Notes: generated by a model not told the origin, from the letters alone. A DNA stretch of 64,000 nucleotides from Bacteroides faecalis (GCF_003865075.1 NZ_BHWB01000021.1:1-64000), one strand, 5' to 3'; shown: positions 52,991 to 61,018, counted from the first letter of the stretch. A program made the numbers and translations.

Positions 52991-54187
52991 ATGAGCAAAA
53001 TAACAATGCAGGAAAATGGTACGCTATTGGTACCCGATATACCTACCGTACCTTATATTACAGGGGATGGAGTAGGAGCGGAGGTTACTCCCTCTATGCA
53101 GGCCGTAGTGGATGCAGCAGTGCAGAAAGCTTATGGAGGTAAACGTCGTATCGAATGGAAAGAAGTTTTGGCCGGAGAACGTGCATTCAACGCTACCGGT
53201 TCATGGTTGCCCGATGAAACGATGGCAGCATTTAATGAATATCTGGTAGGTATCAAAGGCCCGCTGACTACTCCGGTCGGTGGGGGAATCCGTTCACTGA
53301 ATGTAGCTTTGCGTCAAACATTGGATTTATATGTATGCCTTCGTCCGGTTCGATGGTATCAAGGGGTACAATCTCCAGTGAAAGCTCCGGAAAAAGTAAA
53401 CATGTGTGTCTTTCGTGAGAATACGGAAGATATCTATGCCGGAATTGAATGGGAAGCCGGTACACCGGAAGCTAAAAAGTTCTATCAGTTCCTGAAGAAT
53501 GAAATGGGAGTGACCAAGGTTCGTTTCCCGGAAACATCTTCGTTCGGAGTGAAACCAGTTTCGAAAGAAGGCACAGAACGTCTTGTACGTGCAGCTTGCC
53601 AGTATGCGCTCGATCATCACCTACCTTCTGTGACTTTGGTACACAAAGGAAATATTATGAAGTTTACCGAAGGAGGTTTTAAGAAATGGGGATATGAATT
53701 GGCGCAGCGTGAATTTGCCGATGTTTTGGCAGACGGACGCTTGGAAATAAAAGATTGCATTGCTGATGCCTTTCTGCAAAATACACTGTTGATCCCTGAA
53801 GAATATTCAGTAATAGCTACATTGAATCTGAATGGAGATTATGTTTCCGATCAGTTAGCTGCAATGGTGGGAGGTATCGGAATTGCTCCGGGAGCAAATA
53901 TCAATTACAAGACAGGACATGCTATTTTTGAAGCTACTCATGGAACTGCTCCTAATATTGCTGGTAAGGATGTAGTGAATCCATGCTCTATCATACTTTC
54001 GGCAGTAATGATGCTTGAGTATTTCGGCTGGAAGGAAGCCGCAGTCTTGATAGAAAAGGCTTTAGAAATGAGTTTTTTGGAAGCTCGTGCTACTCACGAT
54101 CTGGCCCGTTTCATGTCGGGAGGAACTTCTTTGACTACCTCAGCTTTTACTCGTGAAATAGTAGAAAGAATTGAAAATAAGAAATAA
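52991..54187 (+). CDS. icd: isocitrate dehydrogenase (NADP-type)
   Basis: A 398-residue enzyme oxidising isocitrate to 2-oxoglutarate and CO2. Substrate residues lie in GPLTTPVGGGIRSLNVALRQ and MCVFRENTEDIYAGIEW. NADP-type binding fits HGTAPNIAGKDVVNPCS. The ATG at 52991 (MSKITMQENG) begins four bases after the aconitase stop; an earlier in-frame ATG at 52976 would overlap acnA. It provides 2-oxoglutarate for glutamate synthesis in an organism without a full oxidative cycle. Confidence 0.94.
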   Translation: MSKITMQENGTLLVPDIPTVPYITGDGVGAEVTPSMQAVVDAAVQKAYGGKRRIEWKEVLAGERAFNATGSWLPDETMAAFNEYLVGIKGPLTTPVGGGIRSLNVALRQTLDLYVCLRPVRWYQGVQSPVKAPEKVNMCVFRENTEDIYAGIEWEAGTPEAKKFYQFLKNEMGVTKVRFPETSSFGVKPVSKEGTERLVRAACQYALDHHLPSVTLVHKGNIMKFTEGGFKKWGYELAQREFADVLADGRLEIKDCIADAFLQNTLLIPEEYSVIATLNLNGDYVSDQLAAMVGGIGIAPGANINYKTGHAIFEATHGTAPNIAGKDVVNPCSIILSAVMMLEYFGWKEAAVLIEKALEMSFLEARATHDLARFMSGGTSLTTSAFTREIVERIENKK

Positions 54188-54208
54188 CGATCAAAAACGA
54201 AGAATATC

Positions 54209-55552
54209 ATGAAGAAAGAGTATTTGATTTACAAACTTTCCGAGGAGATGAAGGAAGCTACCCGGATCGATAATGATTTGTTTTCCAAGTTTGATGTAAA
54301 GCGGGGATTGCGTAATGAAGACGGCACAGGTGTGTTGGTAGGATTGACTAAAATTGGTAATGTAGTAGGTTATGAGCGTATTCCGGGGGGAGGGTTAAAA
54401 CCTATTCCCGGCAAATTATTCTATCGTAATTATGATGTGGAAGACATATCCCATGCCATCATCAAAGAGAAACGTTTTGGTTTCGAAGAAGTTGCTTATC
54501 TTTTACTGTCCGGTCGTCTGCCCGATAAGGAGGAATTGGCTTCCTTCTCTGAATTGATTAACGATAATATGCCGTTGGAACAAAAAACCAAGATGAATAT
54601 CATCGAGCTGGAAGGAAACAATATCATGAATATTCTTTCTCGCAGTGTACTGGAGATGTATCGCTTCGATCCGAATGCAGATGATACCTCACGTGATAAT
54701 CTGATGCGTCAAAGCATTGAATTGATTTCAAAGTTCCCGACTATAATAGCGTATGCTTTTAACATGCTTCGCCATGCAACACATGGTCGTTCGTTGCATA
54801 TCCGTCATCCGCAGGAGAAACTCTCAATAGCGGAAAACTTCCTTTATATGCTGAAGAAAGATTATACAGAGTTGGATGCGCGTACATTGGACTTACTGCT
54901 GATTCTTCAGGCAGAACATGGTGGTGGTAATAACTCTACCTTCACAGTTCGTGTCACTTCTTCTACCGGAACAGATACCTATTCGGCTATTGCCGCAGGT
55001 ATTGGTTCGCTGAAAGGTCCGCTTCATGGAGGAGCTAACATTCAAGTCGCCGATATGTTCCACCATTTGCAGGAGAATATCAAAGATTGGACAAGCGTTG
55101 ATGAAATAGATACTTATTTTACCCGTATGTTGAATAAAGAAGTATACAACAAGACCGGATTAATCTATGGTATCGGTCATGCTGTTTATACAATTTCCGA
55201 TCCTCGTGCGCTTCTACTTAAAGAACTGGCTCGTGATCTGGCACGTGAAAAAGGTAAAGAAGAAGAGTTTGCTTTCCTTGAACTGTTGGAAGAACGTGCA
55301 ATCGCTACTTTCGGGCGTATTAAGAATAACGGAAAAACAGTATCAAGCAACATTGATTTCTATTCCGGTTTTGTATATGAAATGATCGGATTACCACAGG
55401 AAATATTCACTCCTCTCTTTGCTATGGCACGTATTGTCGGTTGGTGTGCACACCGCAATGAAGAATTGAACTTTGAAGGTAAACGTATTATTCGTCCGGC
55501 ATATAAGAATGTTCTGGAAGAAGCTCCTTATATTCCTATCAAGAAGCGCTAA
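54209..55552 (+). CDS. gltA: citrate synthase
   Basis: A 447-residue citrate synthase condensing acetyl-CoA and oxaloacetate. Active-site segments are ILQAEHGGGNNSTFTVRVTS, GSLKGPLHGGANIQVADM and GIGHAVYTISDPRALLLKEL, which supply the catalytic His residues. The N-terminus (about 1-75) is longer than in GltA of enterobacteria and has GGGLKPIPGKLFYRNYD. It starts 21 bases after icd and closes the operon. Confidence 0.93.
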   Translation: MKKEYLIYKLSEEMKEATRIDNDLFSKFDVKRGLRNEDGTGVLVGLTKIGNVVGYERIPGGGLKPIPGKLFYRNYDVEDISHAIIKEKRFGFEEVAYLLLSGRLPDKEELASFSELINDNMPLEQKTKMNIIELEGNNIMNILSRSVLEMYRFDPNADDTSRDNLMRQSIELISKFPTIIAYAFNMLRHATHGRSLHIRHPQEKLSIAENFLYMLKKDYTELDARTLDLLLILQAEHGGGNNSTFTVRVTSSTGTDTYSAIAAGIGSLKGPLHGGANIQVADMFHHLQENIKDWTSVDEIDTYFTRMLNKEVYNKTGLIYGIGHAVYTISDPRALLLKELARDLAREKGKEEEFAFLELLEERAIATFGRIKNNGKTVSSNIDFYSGFVYEMIGLPQEIFTPLFAMARIVGWCAHRNEELNFEGKRIIRPAYKNVLEEAPYIPIKKR

Positions 55553-55630
55553 TAGATGATTGGGTAAAACTGTCTTAAAATAGAAAAATAAGTCAGCTTT
55601 ATTTATAATCAGTAAGTTAAGAATATCAAG

Positions 55631-55683
55631 ATCCCCCTATTTTACTCTATTTTTATCTTAAAACAGAGCTAAAATAGGGGGAT
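55631..55683 (+). terminator. terminator of acn-icd-gltA
   Basis: ATCCCCCTATTTTA (55631-55644) pairs perfectly with TAAAATAGGGGGAT (55670-55683), followed by TTTC. Confidence 0.8.
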
Positions 55684-55763
55684 TTCTTTGGGATGAGTTT
55701 TAATTAAAAGCTTTCCTACAATAGAAAAAATGCATAATCCTCTATCAACCTATCACCACAATC

Positions 55764-55784
55764 TATCACCTATCACCTATCACC
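55764..55784. repeat. three tandem copies of TATCACC
   Basis: Three perfect 7-bp units, with a further copy at 55751-55757 and imperfect ones before it. No function is apparent. Confidence 0.7.
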
Positions 55785-55814
55785 TTTGTCCGACTTATCA
55801 TTTTTCTGATATAG

Positions 55815-56112
55815 TAACCTATACTACTTCTCTTCCAAAGTATTAATAGATAAATTCTTCTCCATTAAGACTAAACTTCTTTTTCTTTAATAGTAAAGTT
55901 TCTCTCTGTTTGGTATAAACTATAAATGGAACTTTTGATTGTATAGTTGCAAGTTCCGTTTATAAAAATGCAAGTTTCATTTATAAAATCAGGACTTGCA
56001 ATTATAGATTGCTCTTTGGCAAAAATAACTTTTCTATTAGGGAAGAACAAGTTTAGTCTTAATAAAGAATAACTAATCTATTAAGACATTTGGAGAGAAT
56101 AAGTAATAGTCT
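55815..56112. repeat. about 300-bp long imperfect inverted repeat, MITE-like
   Basis: The two halves are imperfect reverse complements around about 55965. A 15-bp perfect core, ATTAAGACTAAACTT (55864-55878), matches AAGTTTAGTCTTAAT (56049-56063). Outward, TTAATAGAT and CCAAA blocks recur on both arms. Inward, TAATAG and AAAGTT blocks and TTGCAAGT with TTTATAA recur. It contains no coding frame. Long terminal inverted repeats without a gene suggest a non-autonomous transposable element or a very long hairpin transcript. Clear target duplications were not identified. Confidence 0.6.
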
Positions 56113-56189
56113 TGTGATTTTATATATTTGTTTTCCATATGTTCCTATATTACTTAGCAAAAAATATCAATAGTTTAAATATGGCAATA

Positions 56190-56570
56190 ATATTAAGCGG
56201 TTTCCCTGTGAGACAAAGAGGCTTGTTACGGATCAGACTGACAAAAAACTTTCCGAACGTCCTCTTCCAAGTTCCTTGCTTCCTGTATCAGGATACAGGA
56301 TATTGGGGATGTGCGACCAAAAGGTGTCAGTACTATAATATGTAAAAAAGAATAGGAAAAATACTCTCTCTCAGGAAGAAAAAGGTATTTAACAGGTTGG
56401 TAGCTATTATTAGGGTACGTGTGGAACATACCACCGGAAGTTCCGAATTCATGAGAATTGTAAAAGACGTATATCGATTCAGAGTGAACTTTCTCGTTGG
56501 GCGTACTTTTGCTATAAGTGCTACGCTACATAATCAGAGAATTAAAATCAAGCTGTGGGAGATAAACTAA
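56190..56570 (+). pseudogene. eroded C-terminal end of an IS transposase (DDE, IS5-like)
   Basis: In changing plus-strand frames the translation gives LYQDTGYWGC near 56280, then TLSQEEK near 56365. After a frameshift come FNRLVAIIRVRVEHTTGSSE and FMRIVKDVYRFRVNFLVGR, then SATLHNQRIKIKLWEIN with a stop at 56570. The order YQDTGY - EEK - NRL - RVRVEH - RIVKD - LHN is that of DDE_Tnp_4/IS5-type transposases. The catalytic N-terminal part is gone, so it is inactive. Confidence 0.7.
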
Positions 56571-56682
56571 TTTATGCAAATTTGAATGAATGATACTGTT
56601 GCTTTTTTATATTGATAAACTACTCTGATATAAAGGTATGTAATTTGTGAAAAATGAATTGTCAATAAATATTTAAGCTTCT

Positions 56683-56712
56683 TTTGTGGTTATTTTTTTT
56701 ATTGTATATTTG
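56683..56712 (+). promoter_or_regulatory. promoter for the small RNA candidate
   Basis: TTTG at 56683-56686 and TATATTTG at 56705-56712 are 18 bases apart, a good -33/-7 pair. No coding frame follows within 200 bases. Confidence 0.6.
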
Positions 56713-56719
56713 TATAAGG

Positions 56720-56906
56720 AAGTTACGAAAAGAGTGTAATTTATTGGAAATGAGCATTGGGTAATCGCTCATAATAGTAATAGGTTACGAATTAGTTAGT
56801 TATCTACTGCATTATTCTTCTGTGCGTTGCGTAACCTTCAAAGAACTCTTCGTATGCAAAAGTAACAATAAAACGGGAGATTTAGAAATGAATCTCCTGA
56901 TTTTTT
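56720..56906 (+). ncRNA. candidate structured small RNA, about 185 nt
   Basis: It lies between the promoter above and a Rho-independent terminator (GGAGATT 56876-56882, AATCTCC 56891-56897, then T-run). Long-range pairing closes it: TACGAAAAGAGT (56724-56735) with ACTCTTCGTA (56845-56854), with a bulge. Inside are a hairpin around GAGCATT-GGGT-AATCGCTC (about 56753-56772) and a second stem AGGTTACG (56782-56789) with CGTAACCT (56830-56837). No ORF longer than a few codons fits. The length and nested-bulge shape recall 6S-type RNAs, but the family is not established. Confidence 0.5.
56856..56866. other. possible attachment core of the conjugative element
   Basis: The minus strand reads GTTACTTTTGC, one base away from the GTAnnTTTGC core used by CTnDOT-family integrases. 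Chromosomal-type DNA lies to the left and element-type DNA to the right. The exact junction cannot be fixed without the other end. Confidence 0.35.
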
Positions 56907-56995
56907 CTTCTCACACAAGTTTTTCCGTAAAAGCGATTTTATCCGTCAGCACACCATCGCCCAAAAAGATTTTGAACGAACGTGTGCCGACTGCC

Positions 56996-57254
56996 GCATA
57001 AGCGGAGAAAAGGGCTTTGCCTCACGCCTAAACAATAGTTTAGACTGATGAGACAAGGCCCCTTTCTTTTGTGCTTATGCCAAAGAGGTGCTTTTACGGG
57101 GTTTTGACGATTTTTCTTTTTTCGTTGTCCTTTTGAGCCGGAAGCGGAAAGCCGTGTATGACCGCACATTCCATAAATGGAACAAGCCGTCACTCACGGC
57201 AGACAAACCGGGAAGAATGATTTTATCCATCCGACCAAACACGTTTGGCCAAAC
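56996..57254. repeat. cluster of strong hairpins and palindromes in the element's non-coding end
   Basis: Three structures: (1) 56996-57080, a long hairpin whose outer arms GCATAAGC/GCTTATGC are perfect. Inner arms around AAAGGG and CTCA pair imperfectly, and a CTAAAC-AATA-GTTTAG tip closes it. (2) 57151-57200, GCCGTG/CACGGC enclosing the palindrome TTCCATAAATGGAA. (3) 57235-57254, overlapping palindromes CCAAACACGTTTGG and GTTTGGCCAAAC. No coding frame in 56907-57592 is convincing. Confidence 0.6.
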
Positions 57255-57469
57255 AGATAAAAACATACTTCCTTGCCGATGGTTTGCCCGGTTTCACGCT
57301 ACCGGCTATGTTCTTTTCTGTTGGGGATGTCTTTTTCACGGATTTCTCTTTTGAAGTTTTCCTGTCTAATCTGCCTCCACTTCCGTTTACCTCCATTTTC
57401 GCGCCTTTCAGTGAGCCGCATCAGGCAGTCATTTTCGTGCTGGGTGCAAAGGTAACTCCGGGATTGTAC

Positions 57470-57552
57470 GGGAAAGCAAGGTCAAGCCTCTTGTTTTCTG
57501 GAAAAATCTCCAGCCCTTCGGGTAGTATTTTCCCGAAAAACCTTGCATTCCC
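57470..57552. ncRNA. 83-nt multi-stem structure (closing stem plus three hairpins)
   Basis: GGGAAAGCAAGGT (57470-57482) pairs with ACCTTGCATTCCC (57540-57552), 12 of 13 pairs. Enclosed are CAAG-CCT-CTTG (57483-57493), CTGGA-AAAATC-TCCAG (57498-57513) and TTCGGG-9 nt-CCCGAA (57517-57537), together a four-way junction. It lies 166 bases before the first gene of the accessory operon. It could act as RNA (leader element) or as folded single-stranded DNA during transfer. Strand is undecided. Confidence 0.5.
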
Positions 57553-57592
57553 TAATCCCTACCTTTTTAAGCACCCGAAACGAAAACGACCG

Positions 57593-57655
57593 ATGCGACA
57601 GAAAGACGCATTAAAAAAAATGTCGGATAAACGAGAGGCAGATAAGATAGTTTGA
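57593..57655 (+). CDS. possible 20-residue peptide
   Basis: ATG at 57593, TGA at 57653. The product starts MRQKDALKKMSDKREADK and is highly charged. It precedes the accessory operon by 62 bases. It may be a leader or chance; there is no family support. Confidence 0.2.
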   Translation: MRQKDALKKMSDKREADKIV

Positions 57656-57717
57656 AACTCAACTCCCTCAGCTCTTGAATCCGCATTAAAAAACAAAAAA
57701 TCAAAAACAAAACGGAT

Positions 57718-58053
57718 ATGAGAACGGCAATAGCAACAAAATTCGTGGCATGGGAAGTACCAAGTTTGGAGAACCTGCAAGGCAGCAAGGTGTACGGACT
57801 TCGCACCAAACTGAACAATGGTGAGAAATTGAGCCGAGAGGAAAAGGATTGGCTTACACGCAACGTGAACAGCAACACCTATTTCAAGAGCGCAGTACCC
57901 TTGCAAGGTTGGATGTTTGACTTTTCCGACATTCTCCGAACCTACATTGTAAAGCAGTATGGACATTGGGCGGAATACAAGGCTACCGACAAGACCGCAC
58001 TCCGCAGTTTCCTATACGGCAGGATAGACAGCATCGTGGAACTTAACAAATGA
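57718..58053 (+). CDS. conserved hypothetical protein of conjugative elements
   Basis: A 111-residue soluble protein without a signal peptide. It contains TKFVAWEVPSLENLQGSKVY, LSREEKDWLTRNVN and SAVPLQGWMFDFSDILRTYI. I do not recognise a domain. It is first in a tightly spaced run of plus-strand genes (next start is eight bases away) that ends near 61692, and its codon use and GC content match that run. A role in element maintenance or transfer is possible from position only. Confidence 0.65.
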   Translation: MRTAIATKFVAWEVPSLENLQGSKVYGLRTKLNNGEKLSREEKDWLTRNVNSNTYFKSAVPLQGWMFDFSDILRTYIVKQYGHWAEYKATDKTALRSFLYGRIDSIVELNK

Positions 58054-58060
58054 TACGGCT

Positions 58061-58276
58061 ATGACAGCAACGGTAAATTTCAGACAAATGGCGCAATACA
58101 TAGGGCTTGCGATATGCACCCTAATCATGCGCACCGCCTTTTGGGTGTCCGGCATCCTTTGGTACATCGTCAGAGAGATAATAAACGGAGTGTTCCGAGT
58201 GGCAATAGGGGTAATCGTGGCTATTCTTTCCGTTATCCTGTTCTTCGGCTTCATTCTTTGGTTATTCACCCTTTAA
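58061..58276 (+). CDS. small two-segment membrane protein
   Basis: A 71-residue protein with two hydrophobic stretches (about 13-37, QYIGLAICTLIMRTAFWVSG; and about 47-71, VAIGVIVAILSVILFFGFIL), ending shortly after in LWLFTL. It would sit in the inner membrane. It lies between two other small element genes, with gaps of seven and eleven bases. Function unknown. Confidence 0.6.
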   Translation: MTATVNFRQMAQYIGLAICTLIMRTAFWVSGILWYIVREIINGVFRVAIGVIVAILSVILFFGFILWLFTL

Positions 58277-58287
58277 TCCCTACCGAC

Positions 58288-58509
58288 ATGGCAAAGAGAA
58301 GAAGCAAGACAGTGGAGCAACAATGCAGATACTACGAGGTGGGCAACATCTTCGAGTACATGGTGGAAACATACCTCAACGGCAATATGTCCGTGTTCCG
58401 TGGACTCTACCACGAACTGAACAAGAACGCACGGAAGGACTTTATAGACTTCCTATTGAGCGAGGTTGAGCCGATTTATTGGAGGGAGATTTTGAAACAT
58501 ACTATTTGA
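58288..58509 (+). CDS. small conserved hypothetical protein
   Basis: A 73-residue protein starting MAKRRSKTVEQQCRYYEVGN and ending in YWREILKHTI, basic at the N-terminus. The frame is open further upstream over the membrane-protein gene, but the ATG at 58288 avoids overlap. Family unknown. It precedes the PcfK-like gene by 23 bases. Confidence 0.6.
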   Translation: MAKRRSKTVEQQCRYYEVGNIFEYMVETYLNGNMSVFRGLYHELNKNARKDFIDFLLSEVEPIYWREILKHTI

Positions 58510-58532
58510 CAACTCATAAAAACGACAGCGAT

Positions 58533-58952
58533 ATGAAAGGAACAGACCATTTCAAGAGAACGATACAGATGTATTTGGAACAACGTGCGGAGGAAGACAC
58601 GCTCTTTGCGAAGAACTACCGCAATCCAGCCAAGAACATTGACGATTGCGTAACCTACATTCTGAACTATGTGCAGAAAAGCGGTTGTAACGGCTTCACG
58701 GACGGAGAGATATACGGACAAGCAGTACACTACTATGACGAGAACGAGATTGAGGTGGGCAAGCCTATCCAATGCCAAGTGGCGGTGAACCACATTGTGG
58801 AACTCACGGCAGAGGAAAAAGCAGAAGCACGTCAGCAGGCAGTCCGCAGATACCAAGACGAGGAACTCCGCAAGTTGCAGAACCGCACCAAGCCGACAAA
58901 GGCGAAAACAGAAACCCAAGTTCAACCCTCATTATTTGATTTTGGCTTATGA
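58533..58952 (+). CDS. PcfK-like protein
   Basis: A 139-residue protein of the PcfK-like family, named after a gene of the pheromone plasmid pCF10. KGTDHFKRTIQMYLEQRAEE, FAKNYRNPAKNIDDCVTYIL and VNHIVELTAEEKAEARQQA are typical, and the C-terminus ends QPSLFDFGL. The ATG at 58533 is preferred over 58479, which would overlap the previous gene. It overlaps pcfJ by four bases. Its role in conjugation is not known. Confidence 0.75.
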   Translation: MKGTDHFKRTIQMYLEQRAEEDTLFAKNYRNPAKNIDDCVTYILNYVQKSGCNGFTDGEIYGQAVHYYDENEIEVGKPIQCQVAVNHIVELTAEEKAEARQQAVRRYQDEELRKLQNRTKPTKAKTETQVQPSLFDFGL

Positions 58953-60214
58953 AACCGAGAAACAAATTTGAAAAAGCAGTTCTTGCCCAAAGCAAGAAAC
59001 TACGCCCGATAACCCCGATACAGATAAATTGGGCATTCCGTAATTGCGTGGAGCATTATGCACACCGCTTGCCGAAAGGTCGTACCACTTGTATGGATTG
59101 CGGTCATAGTTGGGTAATGACGGAGCAGACCGAGCATTGTACGTGTCCCGAATGTGGAGCAAGTTTGAAAGTCTGCCTCACCTATCAGCGCAAGGTAAGA
59201 CAAAAGCAGTATTTCACAACCCTTACCACAAGCGGAGAATACCAAGTGCTACGAATGTTCTTGCTTGTCGTGGGTATGGAGAAAGGGGTTAATGCCAAGT
59301 CCTATGCCCTTGAAATCGGGCAGTATTGGTGGAATGAACAAGGGCGTAAGGCTGTTGTTGCCATTCCACGCACATTGGGATGCTACATCGACACGTTCTC
59401 ATTCGCTTCTCCTTTTGCTATCCGCAATGACAATGAAGCGTACCGCCATATCTCATATTCCCCGATATATCCAAGATATAAGGTGTTGCCGACGCTCCGC
59501 AGAAACGGCTTTAACGGCAATTTCCACGACATTGTACCCACCAAACTAATACCGGCATTATTGTCGGACAGCCGTGCGGAAACGCTGTTGAAGGCAGGGC
59601 AATATCCCATGTTGCGCTACTATCTGTACCACTCTTTCAATATTGGAGAGTATTGGGCTTCAATCAAGATATGTATCCGCAACGGCTATACTATTGAGGA
59701 CGGCTCAATGTGGCGTGACACCATAGACCTCCTGCGTCATTTCGGCAAGGACACAAACAGCCCGAAATACGTTTGCCCTGCCGACCTCAAAGTTGAACAC
59801 GACAAGTTGGTGGCAAAGCGCAACCTGCAAAGGAAACATGAGCGGACTGAACAGCAACGCAGGAAAGCGATTGAGGACGAGAAACAATATCTGAAAGCTA
59901 AGGGCATATTCTTCGGACTTGCCTTTACCGACAGCCTTATTTGCGTCAAAGTCATAGAGAGCGTGGAAGAAATGGCAGAGGAAGGAAGGACGATGCACCA
60001 TTGTGTGGGCGGTTACCACAAACGAAAAGACTCCCTTATCCTATCCGCCACCATTGACGGAAAACGAATTGAAACGATAGAGGTGTCACTAAAAACTTTT
60101 GAGGTGGTGCAGTGTCGTGGCGTATGCAACGAGAACTCCGAATACCACGACCGCATCATCGCCCTTGTGAACAAGAACGCCAACCTTATCCGCCAGCGGA
60201 TGAAAGCGGCATAA
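58949..60214 (+). CDS. PcfJ-like protein
   Basis: A 421-residue PcfJ-like protein. The N-terminal part holds a zinc-ribbon-like set of Cys pairs: TTCMDCGHSW and CTCPECGASLK, at about residues 50-75. The C-terminal part contains the conserved AEEGRTMHHCVGGYHKRKDS, ending shortly before ATIDGKRIETIEV. A long helical charged stretch (about 290-315) lies between. Zn binding suggests nucleic-acid contact, but this is inference. It is translationally coupled to the PcfK-like gene. Confidence 0.8.
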   Translation: MKPRNKFEKAVLAQSKKLRPITPIQINWAFRNCVEHYAHRLPKGRTTCMDCGHSWVMTEQTEHCTCPECGASLKVCLTYQRKVRQKQYFTTLTTSGEYQVLRMFLLVVGMEKGVNAKSYALEIGQYWWNEQGRKAVVAIPRTLGCYIDTFSFASPFAIRNDNEAYRHISYSPIYPRYKVLPTLRRNGFNGNFHDIVPTKLIPALLSDSRAETLLKAGQYPMLRYYLYHSFNIGEYWASIKICIRNGYTIEDGSMWRDTIDLLRHFGKDTNSPKYVCPADLKVEHDKLVAKRNLQRKHERTEQQRRKAIEDEKQYLKAKGIFFGLAFTDSLICVKVIESVEEMAEEGRTMHHCVGGYHKRKDSLILSATIDGKRIETIEVSLKTFEVVQCRGVCNENSEYHDRIIALVNKNANLIRQRMKAA

Positions 60215-60238
60215 TATCGACATCTAACAACTAACATT

Positions 60239-60496
60239 ATGGAAGTAAGATTTGAAAGCATGGTTTTCCTATGGGATGATAAAATCCCCACGATGTTCCT
60301 TGAATTTATGAACCTCCTCACTCTTTGTCAGAGTGAGGAGCAATTAAGGGCGAGCGTCAAGGACTTTGCCGAGAAACACGAACTTGACAAGTTCTTCCTT
60401 TACGGCTTCGGCTCTCATCATTTCTACCTGCACCAACGCTACACGAGCGACCCCGAAATGGTGATGCAACACAGAGTGCTGTCTGTACATTTCTAA
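60239..60496 (+). CDS. small hypothetical protein of the element
   Basis: An 85-residue protein containing SMVFLWDDKIPTMFLEFMN and FLYGFGSHHFYLHQRYT. It begins 25 bases after the PcfJ-like gene and reads like the other small element genes. No domain is recognised and there is no signal peptide. Confidence 0.6.
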   Translation: MEVRFESMVFLWDDKIPTMFLEFMNLLTLCQSEEQLRASVKDFAEKHELDKFFLYGFGSHHFYLHQRYTSDPEMVMQHRVLSVHF

Positions 60497-60516
60497 TCAT
60501 CTAAATAACAACGACT

Positions 60517-60747
60517 ATGGCAACAAAAATGACAATTAACGGAGTAAGCACCTGCCAATCGGCAGGAACGGAGAACTACGAGAAATTCCAAACGGGTATC
60601 GGCAGACGCAAACGCACCCTTGTGCAATACGACTACCGCCACACGGACGGGGAACTTTTCTCTTGTGTCAAACCCACATTAGACGAATGTCGAGCCGCAC
60701 GGGACAAGTGGCTAACGGCAAAGGAAAGGAAGGAGGAGAAGCGATGA
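60517..60747 (+). CDS. DUF3873-type protein
   Basis: A 76-residue protein starting MATKMTINGVSTCQSAGTEN, with KRTLVQYDYRHTDGELFSCV following. This is the pattern of the DUF3873 family found in Bacteroides conjugative transposons. The C-terminus is very basic. It overlaps the next start by four bases (ATGA), with AAGGAGGAG just before that start. Function unknown. Confidence 0.7.
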   Translation: MATKMTINGVSTCQSAGTENYEKFQTGIGRRKRTLVQYDYRHTDGELFSCVKPTLDECRAARDKWLTAKERKEEKR

Positions 60748-60992
60748 ACGAAGCAGGCTACCAAACGCTGATAGTCAAATTCAGCGAACCCATTACGGCA
60801 TTGGACGGCATCTTTGACGATGCCGAAGCGTGGGGAGTTGATACCCTAAAGGGGTGGATAGACAGCTATGAAAGCAGCCGTTTCACTGCCATTGACAGCC
60901 ATACGGCAGTCATCACGAGCGAGTATAACATGGAATGTCTGAAAGAGTGGCTGGAAAAATGCACACCCATAACCGAGAAAACAGAATTTTGA
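60744..60992 (+). CDS. small acidic hypothetical protein
   Basis: An 82-residue acidic protein (NEAGYQTLIVKFSEPITALD near the start, MECLKEWLEKCTPI near the end). It is coupled to the DUF3873 gene by an ATGA overlap and has a purine-rich AAGGAGGAG seven bases upstream. A perfect GC hairpin (60999-61018) follows its stop. No family recognised. Confidence 0.6.
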   Translation: MNEAGYQTLIVKFSEPITALDGIFDDAEAWGVDTLKGWIDSYESSRFTAIDSHTAVITSEYNMECLKEWLEKCTPITEKTEF

Positions 60993-60998
60993 ACATTG

Positions 60999-61018
60999 GG
61001 GCGGTGTCCGCACCGCCC
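60999..61018. terminator. perfect GC-rich hairpin between small element genes
   Basis: GGGCGGTG-TCCG-CACCGCCC. No T-run follows, so it may be an attenuator or RNA-stabilising element rather than a full terminator. Confidence 0.5.

Noticed and set aside
55751..55784. TATCACC repeats as a CRISPR or minisatellite array
   Set aside because: Seven-base units with no spacers and only three perfect tandem copies; no cas genes in the window.
56939..57193. 84-codon minus-strand frame
   Set aside because: It covers the long hairpin at 56996-57080 and has no start context or family; more likely structural DNA.
57245..57655. 136-codon plus-strand frame in the element's non-coding end
   Set aside because: It runs across the palindromes and the four-way junction, is Pro/Phe-rich without domain features, and its composition looks like unconstrained DNA. 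Only its last 20 codons are listed as a weak possibility.
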